Below are positions 7,354-12,490 of a DNA stretch of 12,490 nucleotides, piece after piece. Positions within the stretch are counted from its first letter, which is position 1, and each line of letters opens with the position of its first letter. The notes below the pieces were generated by a model, which saw only the letters and a program-made list of their open reading frames with translations, did no database searches and was not told where the DNA came from. A program made the position numbers and the translations under genes. The DNA lies in NCBI GenBank assembly GCA_947447095.1, contig CANFIL010000032.1, positions 1-12,490 on the forward strand, written 5' to 3'. Origin of the DNA: Actinomycetota bacterium. Lineage in GTDB: Bacteria > Actinomycetota > Actinomycetes > S36-B12 > UBA5976.

Positions 7354-7794
7354 GTGTCCGTGTTTTCTGCAGAACTCGTCAAGTTAGATATGACATCAAC
7401 CGACAAAGTTGAAGCCATCCGTGAACTTGCTGAACTCGTCGTTGCTCAGGGCCGCGGTACTGATGTTGATGCCATCGTTGCCGATGTACTTGCTCGTGAC
7501 GAAATGGGAACCCCACAAGTTGAAGGTGTAGCGATTCCTCACGCGCGTACTAGCGGAGTGTCCACAGCAAGCGTTGCTGTTGGACGTACTGCGGGTGTTG
7601 TGTTTGATCCTGAAGAAGGACCTGCAACAACAATTTTCATGATCCTTGTTCCAGACTCTGCCTCAGATGAACACATCGTTATTTTGTCCGGACTTGCCCG
7701 TCGATTGATGGATCCAGATTTCACTGCGCTCTTGCGTAGTGCAAGCACTGCAGAAGAATTAGCAACTGCACTTGGTCAAGGAGATGACAACTAA
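7354..7794 (+). CDS. PTS fructose-type EIIA component
   Basis: EIIA receives phosphate from HPr and passes it to EIIB. This is a stand-alone 146-residue cytosolic domain of the PTS_EIIA type 2 (fructose/mannitol) fold. The phosphorylated histidine is H63, in the signature GVAIPHAR (residues 58-65). A typical helical C-terminus contains DEHIVILSGLARRL, and the total length equals a single EIIA domain. GTG 7354 is preferred because AGGTGG (7341-7346) lies seven bases upstream; an alternative GTG at 7360 would remove two residues. The IIB gene begins immediately after the stop codon. A nitrogen-PTS PtsN protein shares this fold, but the direct linkage to IIB and IIC argues for sugar transport. 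In most bacteria this domain is fused within FruA or in a FruB-type protein with HPr; here it is free. Confidence 0.92.
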   Translation: MSVFSAELVKLDMTSTDKVEAIRELAELVVAQGRGTDVDAIVADVLARDEMGTPQVEGVAIPHARTSGVSTASVAVGRTAGVVFDPEEGPATTIFMILVPDSASDEHIVILSGLARRLMDPDFTALLRSASTAEELATALGQGDDN

Positions 7795-8106
7795 ATGAAG
7801 CTCATCGCGATTACTTCATGTGCAACTGGAATTGCACACACGTACATGGCAGCCGAAGCACTTGAACGTGCGGGCAAGGCAGCCGGTCATGAAATTTGGG
7901 TCGAGACTCAAGGTGCTGGTGGCTACAAGCCGCTAGGTGCAGACATCGTTTCGCAGGCAGACGCAATCATCTTCGCTAATGACGTCGGCATTCGCGACAA
8001 GGAGCGCTTTGACGGTTGCAAGATCGTGCAAAGCACTCCGAAAGAAGCAATCAAGAATGCCAAAGGCTTGATCGAACAAGCCGAACAACTAGTTTCTGGA
8101 AGTTAA
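7795..8106 (+). CDS. PTS fructose-type EIIB component
   Basis: EIIB carries phosphate on a cysteine and gives it to fructose during transport. The 103-residue protein is a single PTS_IIB fructose-like domain. The active loop is ITSCATGIAHTYMAAEAL (residues 6-23) with C9 as the phosphorylation site. The usual loop is CPTGIAHT, so proline is replaced by alanine at position 10. The rest follows the family: VETQGAGGY (36-44), DAIIFANDVGIRDKERFDG (56-74). The ATG directly abuts the EIIA stop codon. AAGGAG at 7778-7783 lies eleven bases upstream, slightly far, and coupling to EIIA translation is likely. Full-length FruA proteins often have a duplicated IIB domain; only one is present here. Confidence 0.92.
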   Translation: MKLIAITSCATGIAHTYMAAEALERAGKAAGHEIWVETQGAGGYKPLGADIVSQADAIIFANDVGIRDKERFDGCKIVQSTPKEAIKNAKGLIEQAEQLVSGS

Positions 8107-8122
8107 TAGCTTTCAGAATTGA

Positions 8123-8146
8123 CGCACTTGCAACCCCGCAGGTGTG
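8123..8146 (+). other. Intercistronic stem-loop between EIIB and EIIC genes
   Basis: CGCACTTGC (8123-8131) can pair with GCAGGTGTG (8138-8146) across a six-base loop AACCCC, giving nine pairs of which two are G-T wobbles. No T-run follows, so it is not a classical terminator. It lies in the 62-bp gap before the EIIC ribosome binding site (AAGGA, 8157-8161). It could slow decay or guide cleavage of the mRNA. A weak promoter-like pair (TTGACG 8119-8124, TGTGAT 8143-8148, spacing 18) overlaps it. Confidence 0.4.
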
Positions 8147-8168
8147 ATCGCTAAGAAAGGAACAGCTC

Positions 8169-9293
8169 GTGAGTGCTGGTACTAATTTGCGCCAGTGGTT
8201 AATGACTGGTGTCAGTTACATGATTCCATTTGTTACCGCAGGTGGAATTCTCATTGCAATCGGATTCATGATTTCCGGTGACCCTGCTGGATTCACAAAC
8301 ATTCAGGTCAATGACGCGCTCGCTGGCGCGATCACTTCTGCTGATGGTGTGACTACAGATCTCGAAATGAAGCTACGTGTTGGCGCCCTAATCTTCCAGT
8401 TAGGTGCTGCACTATTCGGCTTCTTGCTACCTGTTCTTGGTGGCTACATTGCGTTCGGCATTGCTGATCGTCCAGGTCTTGTCCCAGGCTTCCTTGCTGG
8501 TGCACTTGCTGGTTCAGTCGGCGCTGGCTTCCTAGGTGCAATGGTCGGCGGTCTTCTTGCCGGTTTCGTTGCTCGTTGGATTTCGGAGCGCAACGTTCCA
8601 TCGGCACTACGTAGCATCATGCCTATCGTTGTGAACCCACTTTTGAGCTCGATCCTCGTTGGCCTTGCCATGATCTTCGTAGTTCGCACAATCGTTAAGC
8701 CAATCAACGAAGGTCTAACCGACTGGTTGAACGGTCTTGGCACCGGCTCACTCGTGATCCTTGGCATCGTCCTTGGCCTCATGATGGCATTCGACATGGG
8801 TGGACCTCTTAACAAGGTTGCTTACACCTTCGCTACCGCTGGCATCGTCAGCGCTGCTAAGGCAGGCATTGCACCTAACGGCCCAGACAACTCGGCATAC
8901 ATCGCTATGGCTGCAGTTATGGCTGCTGGTATGACTCCTCCATTGGGTCTTGCACTTGCAACCGTCATTCGCAAGAAGCTCTTCACTGACGCTGAAATCG
9001 AAAACGGTAAGGCAGCTTGGGTTCTTGGCGCATCCTTCATCACCGAAGGCGCTATCCCATTCGCAGTAGTTGATCCACTACGTGTTATTCCAAGCCTCAT
9101 GCTTGGTTCAGCCGCAGCTGGCGCAACCGTTGCACTCCTTGGCGCAACATTGAATGCACCACATGGTGGTATTTGGGTTCTTCCATTGATTGGTAACCCA
9201 CTTGCATTCCTTGCTGCACTTGTTGTTGGCACCGTTGTTACTGCTGGTGCAGTAATCGTTGCTAAGAGCTCAAACAAGGCAGTTGCTGCATAA
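8169..9293 (+). CDS. fruA: PTS fructose-type EIIC membrane permease
   Basis: EIIC is the membrane channel that binds and translocates fructose while EIIB phosphorylates it to fructose 1-phosphate. The 374-residue protein is almost entirely hydrophobic, with about nine or ten membrane segments. Fructose-permease signatures are intact: the opening LMTGVSYMIPFVTAGGIL (residues 11-28), FDMGGPLNKVAY (208-219), ITEGAIPFA (291-299), the loop at the sugar site, and NAPHGG (329-334). The length equals a IIC domain alone, so this is the C-terminal part of a FruA separated from IIA and IIB. GTG 8169 has AAGGA seven bases before it. Codon choice is noticeably repetitive (GCT, GGT, CTT, GTT, ATC, AAG), as in strongly expressed genes. 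A large hairpin follows the stop codon. The gene name is applied in the sense of the IIC part only. Confidence 0.93.
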   Translation: MSAGTNLRQWLMTGVSYMIPFVTAGGILIAIGFMISGDPAGFTNIQVNDALAGAITSADGVTTDLEMKLRVGALIFQLGAALFGFLLPVLGGYIAFGIADRPGLVPGFLAGALAGSVGAGFLGAMVGGLLAGFVARWISERNVPSALRSIMPIVVNPLLSSILVGLAMIFVVRTIVKPINEGLTDWLNGLGTGSLVILGIVLGLMMAFDMGGPLNKVAYTFATAGIVSAAKAGIAPNGPDNSAYIAMAAVMAAGMTPPLGLALATVIRKKLFTDAEIENGKAAWVLGASFITEGAIPFAVVDPLRVIPSLMLGSAAAGATVALLGATLNAPHGGIWVLPLIGNPLAFLAALVVGTVVTAGAVIVAKSSNKAVAA

Positions 9294-9316
9294 GTAACAC
9301 CTGAGTGAAAACTCGA

Positions 9317-9354
9317 GGTACCCCATCACTTGTACGTTCAAGTGGTGGGGTACC
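9317..9354 (+). terminator. Strong stem-loop between EIIC and HPr genes (attenuator or processing site)
   Basis: GGTACCCCATCACTTG (9317-9332) pairs with CAAGTGGTGGGGTACC (9339-9354) around loop TACGTT: 16 pairs, one of them a T-G wobble. An outer TGAGTG/CACTCA pair (9302-9307 with 9356-9361) can extend it past an internal loop. No T-run follows on either side, so full intrinsic termination is doubtful. A partial terminator, or a 3' stabiliser left after RNA cleavage, would separate permease output from HPr and Enzyme I output. Confidence 0.6.
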
Positions 9355-9404
9355 ACACTCATAAGACCAGTACGAAATTTATCTCCGAAGAAAGTTGTCA
9401 GAAC

Positions 9405-9674
9405 ATGCCAAGTCAAGTCGTCACCGTAGCCAGCAAAGTTGGCCTCCATGCTCGTCCTGCGTCGCTATTAATTAAGGCGTCTGCTGCTGCGGGTGTGCCT
9501 GTGACGATTGGCCGTGTTGGCGAAGCTCCGGTGAATGCTGCGAGCATGTTGTCAGTTTTGGCTCTCGGCGCCAAGCACGGTGAGTCTGTCGAAATCACTG
9601 TTGCTGATGGCGACAACTCGGATACAATTTTGGCCAGCTTGGTTGAGATTGTTACCACTGACCACGACGCATAA
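9405..9674 (+). CDS. ptsH: Phosphocarrier protein HPr
   Basis: HPr is the small cytosolic carrier that takes phosphate from Enzyme I and gives it to EIIA proteins. The product has 89 residues, the usual size. The active-site sequence is VGLHARPAS (residues 12-20), with phosphohistidine H15 and R17 at the standard positions. The regulatory-site region reads NAASMLSVLALGA (44-56), with serine at 47 near the classical Ser46; no HPr kinase is visible in the window, so phosphorylation there is unproven. ATG 9405 is chosen because it places the histidine at 15. A TTG at 9330 would start inside the upstream hairpin and add 25 residues unlike any HPr. The ribosome binding site is weak (AGAAAG about ten bases upstream). 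No convincing promoter is visible in the preceding 111 bp, so transcription probably continues from the EII genes. Enzyme I starts two bases after the stop. Confidence 0.95.
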   Translation: MPSQVVTVASKVGLHARPASLLIKASAAAGVPVTIGRVGEAPVNAASMLSVLALGAKHGESVEITVADGDNSDTILASLVEIVTTDHDA

Positions 9675-9676
9675 CA

Positions 9677-11317
9677 ATGTCACTTCAAGGTATTGGTGTC
9701 TCGCCGGGTGTAGTAGTCGGTGATGTTCATCGCATCGTTCACATTGATGTGACCCAACCGGTTCCTGGCACTGCCGCGTCTGTTCTTGCTGCACTTGATG
9801 CAGTCGCAACCGACCTTGAGCACCGTGCCGAAAATATCGATCTTGACATTGCTAAGGATGTTCTTTCTGCTCAGGCAATGATTGCCCGCGACCCATCATT
9901 GGAAGAAGCGCTATCTCAAATCCTTCAGGCAGATACCCAGTACAACGATGTGCGTCCAGCCATCGAAGAAGCGTTCTCGGGTTTTCGCAACGCACTACTT
10001 TCGCTCGGAGGCTACTTTGCTGAACGAGTTGAAGACCTAGATGAAATCGCGCATCGCACTGTTCTTAAACTCAGCGGACTTGAAGCCGAAGATGTTGCGC
10101 TGACTAAGCCAAGCATTGTGATTGCCCAAGACCTCACGCCTGCTGACACAGCGGCGCTTGACTTGAATTACGCCTTAGCCCTTGTGGTGGAAAAGGGCGG
10201 ACCAACTAGTCACACGGCAATCGTTGCTCGAGGACTTGGTATCCCCGCCATCGTAGGTTGTGCGGGCGCGCTTGAACTTTCCTCTGATCTCACGGTCCTC
10301 GTTGATGGTCGCGAAGGTGTTGTGATTCCTTCGCCAAGTGCACAAGAAGTAACGCAGCGCCAAGATCACGAAGCCAGTTTGCGTGCGCGTGCTGAATCTG
10401 TGACAGGTCCAGGTCGATTGGCTGATGGCACTGCCGTTGCATTGATGGGAAATGCGGGCAATGAAAACGACGCATTGTCAGCTGCCGCAGCACAGGCAGA
10501 AGGAATCGGCCTGTTCCGAACCGAGCTGTTGTTCTTAGATCGCCAAACCGAACCGTCAGTTGACGATCAAGTACAGATGTATCGCGCGGTATTCGATGCA
10601 CTAGGTGAGCGCAAAGTTATTGTGCGCACTCTTGATGCCGGAAGCGACAAACCCGTTCCGTTCCTCAACGCAGTCACCGAAGAGAATCCCGCTCTCGGTG
10701 TGCGCGGATGGCGACTGACGCGAATTGCCAATGATGTACTCGAGCGTCAACTCGAAGCCATTGGAATTGCCGCAAGCCAAACATCAGCGGATGTATGGGT
10801 GATGGCACCGATGATTGATACGCCTCAAGAGGCGGCTGAATTCGCTAGCCGAGCTCGTGCACATGGAATTTCTCACGTAGGGGTAATGATCGAAACTCCT
10901 GCTGCTGCCCTATTGGCAGACAAGGTTCTTGCCGAAGTTGACTTCGCAAGCTTGGGAACAAATGATCTGACGCAGTATGTCATGGCTGCCGATCGCCTTG
11001 ATTCTCGTCTAAGTGATCTCACTTCGTCATGGCATCCAGCAGTATTGCGCGCAATTTCGCAAGCAGCCAGTGCAGCGAATGAACTTGGCAAGCCAATCGG
11101 AGTGTGCGGTGAGTCAGCAGCAAATCCACAACTCGCAGCCGTGCTTCTCGGTCTTGGAGTGACGAGTTTGTCCATGGCACCTTCAGCAATTGCTGAAGTG
11201 CGTGGTTATCTTGCGGGACTTGATTTAGGCGCATGCCATCGAGCAGCGCACGCAGCGATAAACGCTTTCAGTGGTGAAGAAGCGCGAGAACAAGTCACAC
11301 AAATTCTGGGCAACTAA
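9677..11317 (+). CDS. ptsI: PTS Enzyme I (phosphoenolpyruvate-protein phosphotransferase)
   Basis: Enzyme I starts the phosphorelay by taking phosphate from PEP and transferring it to HPr. The 546-residue protein is slightly shorter than the ~575 of enteric Enzyme I. The N-terminal domain opens with GIGVSPGVVVGDV (residues 5-17) and carries the phosphohistidine H179 in GGPTSHTAIVARGLGIPA (174-191). The PEP-binding barrel has GIGLFRTELLFLDR (276-289), NPALGVRGWRL (337-347), MIETPAA (404-410), FASLGTNDLTQY (423-434) and the catalytic cysteine C477 in GVCGES (475-480), where many relatives have CGEMA. No Shine-Dalgarno sequence precedes ATG 9677, two bases after ptsH, so translation probably depends on coupling. 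Its stop overlaps the stop of the convergent lyase gene. With HPr and EIIABC alongside, the locus is a self-sufficient PTS. Confidence 0.95.
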   Translation: MSLQGIGVSPGVVVGDVHRIVHIDVTQPVPGTAASVLAALDAVATDLEHRAENIDLDIAKDVLSAQAMIARDPSLEEALSQILQADTQYNDVRPAIEEAFSGFRNALLSLGGYFAERVEDLDEIAHRTVLKLSGLEAEDVALTKPSIVIAQDLTPADTAALDLNYALALVVEKGGPTSHTAIVARGLGIPAIVGCAGALELSSDLTVLVDGREGVVIPSPSAQEVTQRQDHEASLRARAESVTGPGRLADGTAVALMGNAGNENDALSAAAAQAEGIGLFRTELLFLDRQTEPSVDDQVQMYRAVFDALGERKVIVRTLDAGSDKPVPFLNAVTEENPALGVRGWRLTRIANDVLERQLEAIGIAASQTSADVWVMAPMIDTPQEAAEFASRARAHGISHVGVMIETPAAALLADKVLAEVDFASLGTNDLTQYVMAADRLDSRLSDLTSSWHPAVLRAISQAASAANELGKPIGVCGESAANPQLAAVLLGLGVTSLSMAPSAIAEVRGYLAGLDLGACHRAAHAAINAFSGEEAREQVTQILGN

Positions 11318-12408
11318 ACCTGAGGATTTGCAGCTCGACCTTCTGTGCTGAGCAGAACAATTACTGAGTCGCTGGTGATACCGAGCGCATTACGTCGTTC
11401 GTCGGTTGAAAGCGCAGCGCGCACACCTGCAAGCGTGGCAGCGCCGCAAGGGCCTGCATCGATATCAAGATCATGCAATGCAGACAGCGCACTACGAGCC
11501 TGCTCGTCAGTGAGTGACACGGCAGCATCGACACCTGCCTGATGAAATGGCCACGAATCACTTGAGGGTGTTCCACAATTCATTCCCGACATGATCGTGA
11601 CTCCGGTATCCACAGACGTTAATTCACCGGAAGCGAGTGAGCGTAGAACACAGTCGGCAACAGTGGGCTCAACTGACAATACGCTTGCAGCGCTGTCGTC
11701 ACGACTGCGATAGTGCGCAACCACAGAATGCAAGAAGGATCCAACTCCAACAGGTACCGCGACCAGGTCAGCAGGATAAGCACTCACTTCGCGAAGTTGT
11801 TCATCTACTTCGCAACACAAGGTTGTATATCCCTCGATGATCCATTCCGGGATATCTGTATACCCTGACCACGACATGTCTTGGATGTGAATGCCATTTG
11901 CTAAATCTGCTGTGATTGCTTTTGCGGCATCGACCGCTTCATCGTACGTTGCGTCGAGCACTGTGACGTGTGCACCTTCACCGCGCACATTATTAATCGC
12001 AAGTTCACTGACACCACGAGGGATCACGATAAAGCAGTCAAGCCCAAGTTGTTTTGCCATGTGAGCAACAGCGCGCCCGTGGTTACCATCGGTGGCAGCG
12101 ACAAGTGTTGGTGGATGTGATCGGTCGATGGCACTAGCAACCTGTGCAAGCGATGTGGGCTGCGCTGCGTTGGTTAGCGCCTGGGCTACTGCCCACGATG
12201 CCCCGAGCACCTTAAACGCAGCTAAATTCAACCGCGCAGACTCGTCTTTAACAAATACTCGTCCAATGCCTAGTTCCTGAGCCAGCGAAGGTAGTTCGAT
12301 GAGTGGCGTGTATTCGTAGTTGCTCAGGCTCTGATGAAACTTCGCGACGGCCGAGGAAGGTGCATCACACTTCCAGTTTCGCGCGGAGGGATTCGCGTAC
12401 CACGTCAT
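11314..12408 (-). CDS. dpaL: Diaminopropionate ammonia-lyase-like PLP enzyme (fold type II)
   Basis: The family degrades 2,3-diaminopropionate to pyruvate and ammonia using pyridoxal phosphate. From ATG 12408 the product has 364 residues, a little shorter than E. coli YgeX (about 400). Shared features in order: TPLIELPSLAQELG (34-47), VKDES (53-57), AAFKVLGAS with the PLP lysine K66, ATDGNHGR (105-112) with D107, QDMSWSGYTDIPEWI (176-190) with D177, the phosphate loop VPVGVGSF (218-225), MNCGTPS (276-282) and LLSTEGR (352-358). D107 and D177 correspond to the catalytic aspartates of the E. coli enzyme. The region around 305-325 is shorter than in YgeX and reads GPCGAA where YgeX has a GESGA-type loop, so substrate choice may differ; a serine/threonine-dehydratase-like role is possible. 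A TTG at 12432 could add eight residues, but TACACT exactly six bases before ATG 12408 supports a leaderless start. Confidence 0.82.
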   Translation of the reverse strand: MTWYANPSARNWKCDAPSSAVAKFHQSLSNYEYTPLIELPSLAQELGIGRVFVKDESARLNLAAFKVLGASWAVAQALTNAAQPTSLAQVASAIDRSHPPTLVAATDGNHGRAVAHMAKQLGLDCFIVIPRGVSELAINNVRGEGAHVTVLDATYDEAVDAAKAITADLANGIHIQDMSWSGYTDIPEWIIEGYTTLCCEVDEQLREVSAYPADLVAVPVGVGSFLHSVVAHYRSRDDSAASVLSVEPTVADCVLRSLASGELTSVDTGVTIMSGMNCGTPSSDSWPFHQAGVDAAVSLTDEQARSALSALHDLDIDAGPCGAATLAGVRAALSTDERRNALGITSDSVIVLLSTEGRAANPQV

Positions 12409-12414
12409 TTCAAA

Positions 12415-12420
12415 AGTGTA
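12415..12420 (-). promoter_or_regulatory. Candidate -10 element for a leaderless dpaL-like transcript
   Basis: On the minus strand TACACT is followed by six bases (TTTGAA) and then ATG at 12408. This is the TANNNT-N6-ATG pattern, placing +1 on the start codon. No Shine-Dalgarno sequence precedes the ATG. Confidence 0.55.
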
Positions 12421-12429
12421 GGGGAATGC

Positions 12430-12462
12430 CAACGGGCCAGACCAAAAAGGTCTGACCCGTTG
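12430..12462 (-). terminator. Stem-loop upstream of dpaL, probable terminator of an off-window gene
   Basis: Bases 12430-12443 pair with 12449-12462 across a five-base loop (TTTTT on the minus strand): 14 positions with one C-A mismatch. No T-run follows the stem. It lies upstream of the predicted dpaL start of transcription, so it should not be in that mRNA. A minus-strand TAA at 12478-12480, after codons reading L-V-R, could be the end of a gene entering from the right, but three codons are too few to identify it. Confidence 0.45.
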
Positions 12463-12490
12463 ATAAAGGAGCGTTAGTTAGCGAACTAGG

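Noticed and set aside
8444..8815. Long minus-strand frames opposite fruA (also 8822-9277)
   Set aside because: They arise from biased codon use in the EIIC gene; their products are rich in Pro, Ala, Thr and Arg with no family features.
9330..9404. TTG-initiated extension of HPr
   Set aside because: It starts inside the strong hairpin and would move the active histidine from position 15 to 40; nothing in it resembles HPr.
12478..12490. Possible 3' end of a minus-strand gene (L-V-R-stop)
   Set aside because: Only three codons are inside the window, too few to call a gene; mentioned only as context for the adjacent stem-loop.
1..12490. New defence, mobile or other undescribed multi-gene system
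   Set aside because: All open frames of substance belong to recognised housekeeping, transport or metabolic families. No transposase, integrase, nuclease, toxin-like pair, CRISPR-like repeat or tRNA-flanked insertion was seen.

Overview
The window looks like chromosome from a member of the Actinomycetota with intermediate base composition (roughly half G+C by eye, well below Streptomyces or Mycobacterium). The main evidence is the block murJ - DUF6049 membrane-anchored protein - CCA-adding enzyme, a conserved arrangement in this phylum (in Mycobacterium tuberculosis Rv3910, Rv3909 and Rv3907c). Promoter-like TANNNT hexamers sit about six bases before several start codons, as in leaderless actinobacterial genes. 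A small-genome freshwater actinobacterium (Nanopelagicales or Luna type) would fit the compact spacing and composition, but that is a guess.

Layout. Positions 1-747 (minus) hold the N-terminal half of the lipid II flippase MurJ, cut by the window edge. Directly upstream in the same minus-strand unit is the secreted, C-terminally anchored DUF6049 protein (772-2658). A 61-bp divergent promoter region separates it from the tRNA CCA-adding enzyme (2720-4162, plus). A minus-strand MFS exporter (4172-5488) converges on cca with only 9 bp between stops.

From 5650 to 11317 on the plus strand lies a seven-gene fructose phosphotransferase locus: DeoR-type repressor, 1-phosphofructokinase, separate EIIA, EIIB and EIIC genes, HPr and Enzyme I. 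It encodes every step from PEP to fructose 1,6-bisphosphate: EI and HPr pass phosphate to EIIA and EIIB, EIIC imports fructose as fructose 1-phosphate, and FruK phosphorylates it again. Its content resembles the Corynebacterium glutamicum ptsI/fruR-fruK-ptsF-ptsH cluster, but all seven genes are collinear here and the permease is split into three polypeptides. A T-free, AC-rich hexamer repeat before the repressor is a good operator candidate. Two intercistronic hairpins (IIB/IIC and IIC/ptsH) may set the relative output of the operon parts.

Positions 11314-12408 (minus) encode a PLP-dependent diaminopropionate ammonia-lyase-like enzyme whose stop codon overlaps that of ptsI. It starts at a leaderless-type promoter, and a stem-loop behind it probably terminates an upstream minus-strand gene lying outside the window.

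I found no RNA gene, insertion sequence, CRISPR array or phage gene, and no convincing new defence or mobile system. The window reads as ordinary chromosome; the points of interest are regulatory architecture, gene splitting and a few unusual motif residues.
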